From Salinivibrio socompensis S35 (lineage in GTDB: Bacteria; Pseudomonadota; Gammaproteobacteria; Enterobacterales; Vibrionaceae), in the NCBI RefSeq assembly GCF_000513715.1, contig NZ_AQOD01000068.1, positions 1 through 39,681 of the forward strand: 39,681 nucleotides of DNA, read 5' to 3'. Both the position numbers and the translations under genes were made by a program. Positions 1 to 7,087 of the stretch are shown piece by piece (within the stretch, counting starts at the first letter, position 1; each line of letters opens with the position of its first letter). The notes under the pieces are model-generated. The model did no database searches. It was not told where the DNA came from and worked only from the letters and a program-made list of their open reading frames with translations.

Positions 1-308
1 ATCGAGGTGCGGTACCACTTTAGCTCGACGGTAGACATTTTCTCACCCGAAGACAGCGCGTTATAAAGCAGAGGAACGGCTTTGTTGAGCGCGACGGTGA
101 ATTTGAAAGGCTTGTGAACACGTTGACCTGATGGCTGACCGGACTGTGGGTCGGTCGGGACGGTGACATTGTGATTAAACTGTTGAACCAGCATTTCATC
201 TTCGTGGCCTTCAACGAATGCATCACCGATTGAGTCAGCGGTGCAGGCACCAGCAGTAATCAAACCCTGAGTTTCACCTTCAATCGAGATATAACATGGC
301 GTTGGCAT
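1..308 (-). CDS. hcp: Hcp, type VI secretion tube protein (5' part)
   Basis: Hcp stacks as hexameric rings to form the inner tube of the type VI secretion system and is itself secreted. The first 102 codons are present and run off the left edge of the window. The N terminus starts MPTPCYISIEG and has the Hcp core segments EGHEDEMLVQQFNH, GQPSGQRVHKPF and LKWYRTS. Start ATG at 308-306 is preceded by TAGGAGC seven bases upstream. The gene is preceded by a sigma-54 type promoter (372-387) and separated from purC by a terminator, so it is transcribed alone. No other T6SS gene is in view, so this may be an orphan or auxiliary hcp. The family call is sure; its cluster is unknown. Confidence 0.95.
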   Translation of the reverse strand, partial: MPTPCYISIEGETQGLITAGACTADSIGDAFVEGHEDEMLVQQFNHNVTVPTDPQSGQPSGQRVHKPFKFTVALNKAVPLLYNALSSGEKMSTVELKWYRTS

Positions 309-337
309 AGTTGCTCCTATAAGTATTTAGTCATTAG

Positions 338-358
338 GCATAACCCCCTTGGTTATGC
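338..358 (-). repeat. Stem-loop in the hcp 5' leader
   Basis: A perfect 8-bp stem (GCATAACC/GGTTATGC) with a 5-base loop. On the minus-strand RNA the loop reads AAGGG. Given the predicted start near 361, the hairpin would sit at the very 5' end of the hcp message, about 30 bases before the start codon. It could stabilise the mRNA; that role is inferred. Confidence 0.5.
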
Positions 359-371
359 GTCATCACTAACA

Positions 372-387
372 TGCCAATTTCATGCCA
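372..387 (-). promoter_or_regulatory. Sigma-54 (RpoN) type promoter of hcp
   Basis: Read on the minus strand the sequence is TGGCATGAAATTGGCA. It matches the -24/-12 consensus TGGCACGNNNNTTGCA with two mismatches and keeps the invariant GG and GC at the right spacing. Transcription would start near 361, about 50 bases before the hcp ATG. Vibrio hcp genes are known to need RpoN and a VasH-type activator, so this fits the family. Confidence 0.7.
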
Positions 388-449
388 AGTTTTTATTTGT
401 TTATTTTCAATAGTTTAAATATACACTGACCAATTTTTTGTCAGCACCA

Positions 450-483
450 AGCAAGAAGTTGCCAAGCTGAGCAACTTCTTGCT
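450..483. repeat. 13-bp perfect inverted repeat upstream of hcp
   Basis: AGCAAGAAGTTGC (450-462) and its exact complement (471-483) are separated by 8 bases. It lies about 90-120 bases upstream of the predicted hcp transcription start, the usual place for a sigma-54 activator site. It could instead be a second hairpin after the purC terminator; there is no T-run directly after it on the minus strand. Confidence 0.5.
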
Positions 484-490
484 CACATAA

Positions 491-519
491 AAAATAGCGC
501 CCTGTTATGGCGCTATTTT
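491..519 (-). terminator. Rho-independent terminator of purC
   Basis: Perfect 11-bp stem AAAATAGCGCC/GGCGCTATTTT with a 7-base loop. On the minus strand it is followed by a run of six T. It ends the dapA-bamC-purC side of transcription before hcp. Confidence 0.85.
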
Positions 520-530
520 ATTTATTTGCA

Positions 531-546
531 ACGCAAACGTTTGCTT
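531..546. promoter_or_regulatory. PurR-type operator between purC stop and terminator
   Basis: ACGCAAACGTTTGCTT has a perfect GCAAACGTTTGC core and agrees with the enterobacterial PurR consensus (A.GCAAACGTTT.C.T). The surprise is its place: downstream of the purC stop codon (561) and upstream of its terminator, about 730 bases from the purC start. Another LacI-family repressor is possible. Confidence 0.5.
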
Positions 547-560
547 TTAAAATCCAAAAA

Positions 561-1273
561 TTATAAGGCTAAGCCGATACGCTGTGCCACTTCGATATAC
601 GCTTCTACTACACCACCGAGGCCTTGGCGGAAGCGGTCTTTATCCAGTTTTTCTCGCGTGTTGGCATCCCACAAACGACAGCCATCTGGCTAAATTCATC
701 GCCAAGCACTATATTACCGTTCGCATCGACGCCAAACTCCAGCTTGTAGTCCACCAGCAATAAGTCACCTTCAGCAAACATTGCTTTAAGCACATCGTTA
801 ACCTGATACGTCAACGACTTCATGGTCGCGAGTTGTGCTTGGGTAGCGAACCCTAAAGATTCACACAGTGATTCATTGACCATAGGATCATGCAGCGCAT
901 CGTTTTTTAAAAACAACTCAAAGGTGGGCGGGGTGAGTGCTGTGCCCTCTTCTACGCCCAGTCGGCGGCAGAGTGAACCCGCGGCAATGTTTCTTACCAC
1001 ACACTCAACCGGGATCATATCGAGCTTTTTCACCACGCACTCGGTATCGGACAACAGTTGGTCCATTTGGGTGGGAATACCTGCCTGCTCAAGCTTTTGC
1101 ATGATGAAGTGATTGAACTTGTTATTCACTTCGCCTTTTCGCGCAAGTTGCTCAACACGCTCACCATCAAACGCAGAGGTGTCATTGCGAAAGTGCAGAA
1201 CAAAGCGGTTCTCATCATCCGTTGCATACACAGACTTAGCTTTCCCGCGATACAACTCAGCACGTTTTTCCAT
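561..1273 (-). CDS. purC: SAICAR synthetase PurC (frameshift near 688)
   Basis: Phosphoribosylaminoimidazole-succinocarboxamide synthase joins aspartate to CAIR in purine synthesis. The frame from 1273 gives a typical PurC start ([11 protein letters not shown]), then [13 protein letters not shown] and [11 protein letters not shown], up to GDEFS. There the frame breaks: one base is missing near 688 (AGCCCAGAT expected, AGCCAGAT seen). Restoring it continues with [19 protein letters not shown] and ends at TAA 561-563, giving 237 residues, the length of E. coli PurC. Start ATG 1273 has GGAG ten bases upstream. It is the last gene of a dapA-bamC-purC set, with a terminator (1305-1326) between bamC and purC. 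The break is probably a sequencing error. Confidence 0.9.
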
Positions 1274-1304
1274 TACCTATTTTCTCCATTAGGCGCTAAA
1301 AATA

Positions 1305-1326
1305 AGGGACGCTGTTTGGCGTCCCT
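1305..1326 (-). terminator. Terminator between bamC and purC
   Basis: Stem AGGGACGC/GCGTCCCT (8 bp) with a 6-base loop, followed on the minus strand by TTATTTTT. It lies just after the bamC stop and only 30 bases before the purC start. It would attenuate read-through into purC, so purC may have a promoter inside the bamC 3' end. Confidence 0.7.
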
Positions 1327-1332
1327 ATAAAA

Positions 1333-2364
1333 TTACTGCGATGTGGCCTGACTAAGCTGCGCAATGGCCGCTTTCAACGCCCGGCTGAGCGCTTCCAGTG
1401 TGGCTTTCTTGACAGGTTTTCCATCACTGTTGGTCACGTTAATTGACGTACGGTTACCTAAATCTCCTAGCAGCAAGGTATAGCTATTATCTGGTAGCGA
1501 AATAGGTTCTACCCCGAGCGCTTGCCAGCGCTCATCACTGGGAGCAACGTGACGTGTTTTCACAGTGCCTTGCGATTGGTTGCGACTTTCTACTGTAAAC
1601 CCGAGCGGTTTAATCATCCCAGGAAGCTTCTCCCACACGACGTCATATGGGGCGCGCGCAATAATCACTGGCAAACCACTGCGGTCGGTGCCAAAACTCA
1701 TCGGAATATCTGCCTGGCGTTGCTCTGCTAAACGACGGGCTTCAGCACGTAACGCGGCATCATGATTCACCGTAATCAGATTGGTCATTAAGGTGTTATA
1801 GCGCTCCCGTTCTGCTGGTGTCAGAGGCTCATCACTGGCCTTAGCGCGTGAATCAATCATATTGACACCCAGTGCAAACCGGTGCCCTTGCTCAAGACGT
1901 GACAGGCGGAAGCGTGCTTGATGAGCCGTATCTTCTTTTTCCCAAGCAATCCAGCCGGTGTCGATTTGATCCGCGGTGTGTGTCTCAACAGGAATAGTCT
2001 CATCGCTCGCGAGACGCTCGACGGTTTCCCACAATTGGCTAAGCTGTTTCTCATTAGCAACCGCAATGGTTACCCCACGGCTATCACGCTCGATACGCGC
2101 ACCTGGGACTAAATCGAGGACTTGACGGGGCGGACGAATATCGACATTTTTGCCCACTTCTCCCTGAAAGTCTTGCTCAGGGATTTGATAATTAGTGGAA
2201 AAATAAGGCGCTTGATCCGGCAAGGTTTGCCACTGCGACAACGGGGTGGTTTGCAAGTAGCTAAAATCATCTTTGGCTTGACGGCGTTGCTCGGCGCCAC
2301 CACTGCAGGCCACCAGCCCGGTGACCATGATGGCACAAAGGCCGAGCTTAAATACTGGTTTCAT
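1333..2364 (-). CDS. bamC: Outer-membrane assembly lipoprotein BamC (NlpB)
   Basis: BamC is a lipoprotein of the BAM complex that inserts beta-barrel proteins into the outer membrane. The protein has a signal peptide ending in LVAC (lipobox, Cys20), then the unstructured N-terminal stretch with FSYLQTTPL that binds BamD in the family, then two helix-grip domains. The start is set at ATG 2364: GGAG lies five bases upstream, whereas a GTG two codons earlier would overlap that site. The result is 343 residues, the usual family length. dapA lies 15 bases upstream, the conserved gammaproteobacterial dapA-bamC pair. Confidence 0.93.
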   Translation of the reverse strand: MKPVFKLGLCAIMVTGLVACSGGAEQRRQAKDDFSYLQTTPLSQWQTLPDQAPYFSTNYQIPEQDFQGEVGKNVDIRPPRQVLDLVPGARIERDSRGVTIAVANEKQLSQLWETVERLASDETIPVETHTADQIDTGWIAWEKEDTAHQARFRLSRLEQGHRFALGVNMIDSRAKASDEPLTPAERERYNTLMTNLITVNHDAALRAEARRLAEQRQADIPMSFGTDRSGLPVIIARAPYDVVWEKLPGMIKPLGFTVESRNQSQGTVKTRHVAPSDERWQALGVEPISLPDNSYTLLLGDLGNRTSINVTNSDGKPVKKATLEALSRALKAAIAQLSQATSQ

Positions 2365-2379
2365 TGACACTCCAACGGC

Positions 2380-3257
2380 TTAAACAACACCTGCAACCTG
2401 CATGGCCTCTCGGACATCTGGGCGCAAATGCTCGCTTAATTCGGTTAATGGCAGACGAAGATGCCCATCCGCAATCAATCCCATTTCTCGGACTGCCCAC
2501 TTCACAGGGATCGGATTAGCTTCATCAAAAAGGTGACGATGTAAAGGGATCAGCGTCTCGTTGATTGCATGCGCCTGCTTCGCATCACCGGCACGTGCCA
2601 ATTGAATCATTTTGGCCATTTGCGCGGCGGCAACATTATTGGTGACCGAAATCACCCCGTGCCCACCGGCGAGAACAAATTCAAGCCTGTTAAATCATCA
2701 CCACTGAATAAGAGGAAGTCATCACCACAAAGTTCCCGATGAATGGCGACTCGACTCACATCGGCCGTTGCATCTTTTAATCCGATGATATTGTCAAACT
2801 CCGCCAAGCGCGCCACCGTTTCAGGCTGAATATCTACCGCAGTACGACCCGGGACGTTATAAAGAATCTGGGGTAAGTCCGTCGCCTCGGCAATGGCTTT
2901 ATAATGCTGGAATAAGCCTTCTTGAGTTGGCTTGTTGTAATAAGGGGTCACACTCAAACAAGCAGCAACGCCCGACCCGGCAAACATTTTACTGAAGGTA
3001 ATCGCTTCATGGGTGGCATTTGCTCCCGTTCCTGCGATAACGGGGATCCGTCCATCAGCAAATTCTAAGGTCTTCAGCACCACTTTAATGTGCTCATCCA
3101 CGGTTACTGTTGACGATTCACCCGTTGTGCCCACTGCGACAATCGCATCGGTGCCTGCTTGGATATGAAACTCGACCAGTTGTTCTAGGCTCACGTAATC
3201 CACTTCGCCATGTGCATCCATGGGTGTGACGAGCGCCACTATGCTTCCAGAAACCAT
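2380..3257 (-). CDS. dapA: 4-hydroxy-tetrahydrodipicolinate synthase DapA (frameshift near 2682)
   Basis: DapA condenses pyruvate with aspartate semialdehyde, the first committed step to diaminopimelate and lysine. The Schiff-base Lys161 is in GLKDAT, Tyr133 in ILYNVPGR, and Thr44-Thr45 in VGTTGES. Start ATG 3257 has AAGGGAG six bases upstream. After SGDDLTGL the frame breaks; one missing base near 2682 (TTGGAATTT expected) restores [19 protein letters not shown] and the C terminus. The repaired protein is 292 residues, exactly the E. coli length. Because diaminopimelate is needed for the cell wall, a sequencing error is more likely than a real null allele. It is cotranscribed with bamC. Confidence 0.92.
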
Positions 3258-3298
3258 GTTCGTCTCCCTTATTGGTGATGCTTGCAATGTTACTTTTG

Positions 3299-3329
3299 GC
3301 GCTGGGTAAACACAAGAATAACCCTGCGC
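3299..3329. repeat. Imperfect inverted repeat in the dapA-bcp divergent region
   Basis: GCGC-T-GGGT (3299-3307) faces ACCC-T-GCGC (3321-3329) across a 13-base loop, with one T/T mismatch. It sits about 45-70 bases upstream of the dapA start and could be in its 5' leader. Nothing else is recognisable in the 266-bp gap 3258-3523, where divergent promoters for dapA and bcp must lie. Confidence 0.3.
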
Positions 3330-3523
3330 TCAGGCGTGTCTTATTCGACATTTTTTACCGCCACATTCAAGTTTAAGATTTTATCATCGAATCAGCGTCT
3401 GGTTAGCGTCAATAAAAGGTAAAACGCTGTCAAGCCCGTGATCGTCATATCAAAAACTTGCGTAATCTCGAACACCCTCTATCATCGTGAATTCGGTTTA
3501 CCGACAAAAAGGAAACGCAGCGC

Positions 3524-3994
3524 ATGCAAACATTAACCGAAGGCGTTCAAGCGCCCGATTTTTCACTGCAAGATCAAAATGGCGATACCGTCACGCTTAG
3601 CCAGTTTCAAGGCGCAAAACGCGTCTTGGTCTATTTTTATCCCAAAGCCATGACACCAGGCTGCACCACTCAAGCCTGCTCTTTGCGTGACACCAAGACC
3701 GAACTCGACGCGCTGGATACCGTGGTATTAGGTATCAGCCAGATCCCGTCAAAAAAATTGACCCGCTTTGTCGAACGTGATGAACTCAATTTCACACTAT
3801 TGAGCGACGAAGACCATGCCGTAGCCGATGCATTTGGCGTCTGGGGACTCAAGAAGTTCATGGGGAAAGAATATGACGGCATTCACCGCCTGAGCTTTTT
3901 GGTTGGTAAAGATGGAAAAATTGAACATGTGTTCAACAAATTTAAGACCAAAGATCATCACCAAGTGGTGTTGGATTTCCTGAACCAAGCCTAG
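3524..3994 (+). CDS. bcp: Peroxiredoxin Bcp (thiol peroxidase)
   Basis: A thioredoxin-dependent peroxiredoxin that reduces hydrogen and organic peroxides in the cytoplasm. It is 156 residues with the AhpC/TSA fold: peroxidatic Cys47 in MTPGCTTQAC and resolving Cys52, then LLSDEDH, FGVWG and KEYDGIHRLSFLV, close to E. coli Bcp along its length. AAGGA stands upstream of the ATG. It is divergent from dapA and followed by a strong shared terminator. In related bacteria gcvR commonly precedes bcp; here the gap is too short to hold it. Confidence 0.95.
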   Translation: MQTLTEGVQAPDFSLQDQNGDTVTLSQFQGAKRVLVYFYPKAMTPGCTTQACSLRDTKTELDALDTVVLGISQIPSKKLTRFVERDELNFTLLSDEDHAVADAFGVWGLKKFMGKEYDGIHRLSFLVGKDGKIEHVFNKFKTKDHHQVVLDFLNQA

Positions 3995-4020
3995 GATGGC
4001 ACCTTATCCTACTTGTTAAA

Positions 4021-4048
4021 AAAAGCGCACGATTGATCGTGCGCTTTT
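4021..4048. terminator. Bidirectional terminator, bcp / FAD oxidoreductase
   Basis: Inverted repeat AAAAGCGCACGAT/ATCGTGCGCTTTT with a very short loop, followed by T's in both directions. It lies between two convergent genes and serves both. Confidence 0.85.
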
Positions 4049-4071
4049 TTAGAATATGAGCATGGATTCAC

Positions 4072-5508
4072 TCAGCTCACGGGCTTTGCCAATGCTTCCG
4101 GATAACCGCGCTGTACCGCAAATTCACACGCGACATTGATAATCTTATCGGTCGACGGACGCGTCATAACGTACTGAGACGTTGGCGAGATCCAGCCCGC
4201 ATCTTCAAACTGAGTCAGCACTTTGTTTATCGCTGTTAACGCCGACGAGGCTTTGACGATTTCCATTCGCGCATAGCGTTCACCATCGAAAGACACATCC
4301 GAGGCCCGCAGCGATGAATCCTCGCCTGGAATTTGTTGTGCCCCGCACAAAGGTTTCCCCCCGACTTCTGCGTGTTTAAATTCAGGCAGCCATTGGGCAA
4401 AGTGGTCGATGGCGCGATCGGTTCGCTCGCAAACTTCCTCCCAATCCCAACCTTGATCGATATTTTTCACATAGCGTGCGTCGACATTCGGTTGCGCGGA
4501 TTGCGCTGAGCTTTTTACCAGACCACGTTCAAAGAGGGTCACGTCTTGCGTCATGCCATGTAACTGAAAGAAGCCATCAGGGTAAGGCGTCAGTTGTGCC
4601 ATGCCTTGTGGTGTACCACGTTGGCCGTGGACAATAATTTCTGGCCATTGATACTCGGTACGCGTCCAGTGGGCCACGTAAGCCGCCTTATACTCAACCA
4701 AACGCTGACGACCAAACCCCGCCATGTCGTCAATGGTTCCCGTGCGGAACCCGGCGGCATTGATTAGGTAGTCAACCTCGGTGGTGTGCGTCTGGCCAGC
4801 TTTATCTTGATAGGTCACTTGCCAACCTGACGCTGTCTGCTGGGTATCAACCACTTTGTGATTAAAGTTGAGCTGACAATGCGGTACGTCCACAAGCGTT
4901 AATTGCGCTTCCGCCGCAAGGCGAAACACACTCAGCCCGTATTCTTGCACCAATACCAACGGGTACTTCATCGCACTCAGATCCAGCGACTGCGCCACCG
5001 GCCACATCCACTGGTCAGCCGAGTCGGTAATACTGCGGTAGTCTTTTGCTTTCAGCGCTTCAAGGTCAGATTGCTGATACAAGCGGAAATAATCAGCGGG
5101 CTCGCCCATCACTTTGTTCGCGCTGTCTAGCTCAACCAATTGGGCGTAACGCTCGCGCAAGGTTTCTAATCGCGCAATCACACTGTCTAACGATCCTGGG
5201 TCTTGCTCTGGCACCGCCAACACGGTTGGGCGACGATTCACAGAGTGTGGATACATGCGTACGGTCGCAACGGACTGATCCAGTAAGGTTAAACACTGAT
5301 CGAGCGAGATTTCTCGATACAAATTGCCGCCCGCATGAAGATGACAGATAGGAGGGCCACTCACCAGCCCGGTTCCCGCTTCAAACACCTGGGTATCAAT
5401 GCCGCGCTCAGCCAGTCGCATTGCTGCTGTCGTGCCCGCGACGCCGCCACCGATCACTGCAACCCGGAACCCTTTTAAGTGCGTATGTTCTTGCCTATTT
5501 TGTACCAT
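4072..5508 (-). CDS. FAD-dependent oxidoreductase, function unknown
   Basis: A 478-residue flavoprotein of the DAO/FAD-binding family. An N-terminal Rossmann motif, VIGGGVAGTTAAMRLAERG (residues 18-36), is followed by a FEAG acidic end of beta-2. A second FAD contact is suggested by DYLINAAGFRTG near the middle. There is no signal peptide or membrane segment, so it is probably cytoplasmic. The start ATG at 5508 has AGGG seven bases upstream. The substrate cannot be told from sequence. It lies downstream of perM on the same strand with a 106-bp gap, so cotranscription is possible. Calls such as thiazole or glycine oxidase are not supported. Confidence 0.75.
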   Translation of the reverse strand: MVQNRQEHTHLKGFRVAVIGGGVAGTTAAMRLAERGIDTQVFEAGTGLVSGPPICHLHAGGNLYREISLDQCLTLLDQSVATVRMYPHSVNRRPTVLAVPEQDPGSLDSVIARLETLRERYAQLVELDSANKVMGEPADYFRLYQQSDLEALKAKDYRSITDSADQWMWPVAQSLDLSAMKYPLVLVQEYGLSVFRLAAEAQLTLVDVPHCQLNFNHKVVDTQQTASGWQVTYQDKAGQTHTTEVDYLINAAGFRTGTIDDMAGFGRQRLVEYKAAYVAHWTRTEYQWPEIIVHGQRGTPQGMAQLTPYPDGFFQLHGMTQDVTLFERGLVKSSAQSAQPNVDARYVKNIDQGWDWEEVCERTDRAIDHFAQWLPEFKHAEVGGKPLCGAQQIPGEDSSLRASDVSFDGERYARMEIVKASSALTAINKVLTQFEDAGWISPTSQYVMTRPSTDKIINVACEFAVQRGYPEALAKPVS

Positions 5509-5579
5509 GCCAACCCTGTTTTTCGTTACTACTTCTATGGGCCAAACTGATCACGGTAAAGCCTACGCTCGTGCCGCTC

Positions 5580-5599
5580 AGCTCCTTTATTTAGGAGCT
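5580..5599. repeat. Inverted repeat between perM and the FAD gene
   Basis: AGCTCCT and AGGAGCT with a 6-base loop form a 7-bp hairpin right after perM. There is no T-run on the minus strand, so it is at best a weak terminator or a processing site. Confidence 0.35.
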
Positions 5600-5614
5600 T
5601 GAAAACAAGATGGA

Positions 5615-6694
5615 TCACTCCACGTCTTTTTTTGGATCATCATCGAGCTCAATTTCGGGCAGTGCTTGCCATACCGCTTTCACTAAGGTCGCCAATGGAA
5701 TAGCAAAAAATACCCCCCAAAAGCCCCAGAGTCCACCGAAAACCAGTACGGCGATGATTAGTGCAACCGGGTGTAAATTGACCGCTTCCGAGAAGAGCAC
5801 TGGCACAAGCACGTTACCGTCGAGGGTTTGAATCACGCCATAGGCGATCATCACATACCAAAAACCGGGTTCAAGTCCCCATTGAAACAGGGCCACAATC
5901 GCTATCGGTACCGTGACAACGGCTGCCCCGATATAGGGGACAAGCACAGAAAAGCCCGTAGCGACACTCAGCAATACCGCGTAGCGAAGATCCAGCAACA
6001 TAAAGGTAAGATAGCTAGTAATACCAACAATGATAATCTCGGTCACTTTCCCGCGAATGTAGTTCGAAATCTGTTGGTTCATCTCATGGCCAACCCGAGA
6101 CGCAAGCCGGCGGTTACGCGGCAGCAACCCTTTAAACATGGCCAGCATTTCGGTTTTATCTTTCAGCAAGAAGAAAACCAATAACGGGACCAAAATCAAG
6201 TAGACCGCCACCGCGACCAAGTTAACCAATGATGATAAAGAACCTTTGACTAGGGTTTCCCCCAGGCTCAACACCTTATTTTGTAAGGTATCAACAAAGG
6301 TGTTCACCATGTGTGGATTGATAAGGTCTGGATAGCGCTCAGGCAGGCTCAGCATGAGCGCCTGCATATTATTGAACATATTCGGCACATCGGCCACTAA
6401 GCTTATGCCTTGGTTCCAAATCGTCGGTACCAAGCCAAACAGTGCCATGAATGTCAGGCCAACAAACAAGGTGATCACCACCATGACGGATAACGTGCGA
6501 GGCAGCCCAATTCGATTGAGACGATTCACCGGCCAATCCAGTAGATACGCCATCACAATGGCCACTAATAAAGGCGCCAATAAATTGCCGAAAAAATAGA
6601 GGGTGACAAAACCGACCAAAAGAATCAGCACCAAGCTGACCGCGTGTGGGTCGGAAAAGCGTCGCCGATACCAGCGATGTAACAGTTTAAACAT
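5615..6694 (-). CDS. perM: PerM / AI-2E family membrane transporter
   Basis: A 359-residue inner-membrane protein of the AI-2E exporter (UPF0118) superfamily. Hydrophobic segments occupy about residues 20-75, 150-180 and 210-335, with a soluble stretch around 90-145 between the second and third groups, the family layout. Typical motifs are LVFFLLKDK and the C-terminal QTLDGNVLVPVLFSEAVNLHP. Substrate is not settled for PerM; relatives export autoinducer-2 or act as sodium/proton antiporters. It begins 10 bases after the TusA-like gene and is very likely translated from the same message. Confidence 0.85.
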   Translation of the reverse strand: MFKLLHRWYRRRFSDPHAVSLVLILLVGFVTLYFFGNLLAPLLVAIVMAYLLDWPVNRLNRIGLPRTLSVMVVITLFVGLTFMALFGLVPTIWNQGISLVADVPNMFNNMQALMLSLPERYPDLINPHMVNTFVDTLQNKVLSLGETLVKGSLSSLVNLVAVAVYLILVPLLVFFLLKDKTEMLAMFKGLLPRNRRLASRVGHEMNQQISNYIRGKVTEIIIVGITSYLTFMLLDLRYAVLLSVATGFSVLVPYIGAAVVTVPIAIVALFQWGLEPGFWYVMIAYGVIQTLDGNVLVPVLFSEAVNLHPVALIIAVLVFGGLWGFWGVFFAIPLATLVKAVWQALPEIELDDDPKKDVE

Positions 6695-6704
6695 ATCAGG
6701 CTCG

Positions 6705-6923
6705 TTATTGTTTTGTGACGTGTAAACGCGTGTCTAGCGTATCTAACCAAGCAATGGTAAATCCTTCACGAGTAAAGTACGTTGGAATGTCGTTTTTTGC
6801 GCCTTGATCGCCCAGTAAAATCACTAACTGCTCGCCGGCACGCAAAGACGCCGCCGCGCGCTTAGCTAATAGCAGTGCCATTGGGCAAACATACGCTCGT
6901 AAATCAAGTGTTTGACATTCCAT
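6705..6923 (-). CDS. TusA/SirA-family sulfurtransferase-like protein
   Basis: A 72-residue single-domain protein of the TusA family. The motif around Cys13 is YVCPMALLLAKR; the family signature is CPxP, and here the second proline is alanine (Ala16). The reactive cysteine and the following helix are kept. TusA proteins carry persulfide sulfur in tRNA thiolation and other pathways; relatives beside perM have unassigned roles. Start ATG 6923 has GGTGAG upstream. It is the first gene of a perM pair, divergent from bepA. It is probably not the tRNA-modifying TusA itself. Confidence 0.8.
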   Translation of the reverse strand: MECQTLDLRAYVCPMALLLAKRAAASLRAGEQLVILLGDQGAKNDIPTYFTREGFTIAWLDTLDTRLHVTKQ

Positions 6924-6978
6924 TCTGTCTCACCGGTCGGTATTATCGTCCGTATTGTAATGGACATTAGATAGAACG

Positions 6979-7017
6979 CCAACGAAACCCAGACAGGTTT
7001 TATCGGTCTATCGTTGG
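6979..7017. repeat. Nested inverted repeats upstream of bepA
   Basis: An outer pair CCAACGA (6979-6985) and TCGTTGG (7011-7017) encloses an inner hairpin AAACC-CAGACA-GGTTT. It lies in the divergent region between the TusA-like gene and bepA, 70-110 bases before the bepA start, and may be in the bepA leader or an operator. Confidence 0.35.
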
Positions 7018-7087
7018 GGACACCTGCGCATTTTAAAAGGTAATGACACTTATGCCGCCACGTGCATCTTGCTCTAGGAAAGGGAAA

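Noticed and set aside
3118-3351. 77-codon frame overlapping the dapA start on the same strand
   Set aside because: It is out of frame with dapA, has no ribosome binding site, and covers conserved dapA sequence; probably chance.
3258-3523. A lysine riboswitch in front of dapA
   Set aside because: The leader space is too short and shows only one imperfect hairpin, not the conserved multi-helix core.
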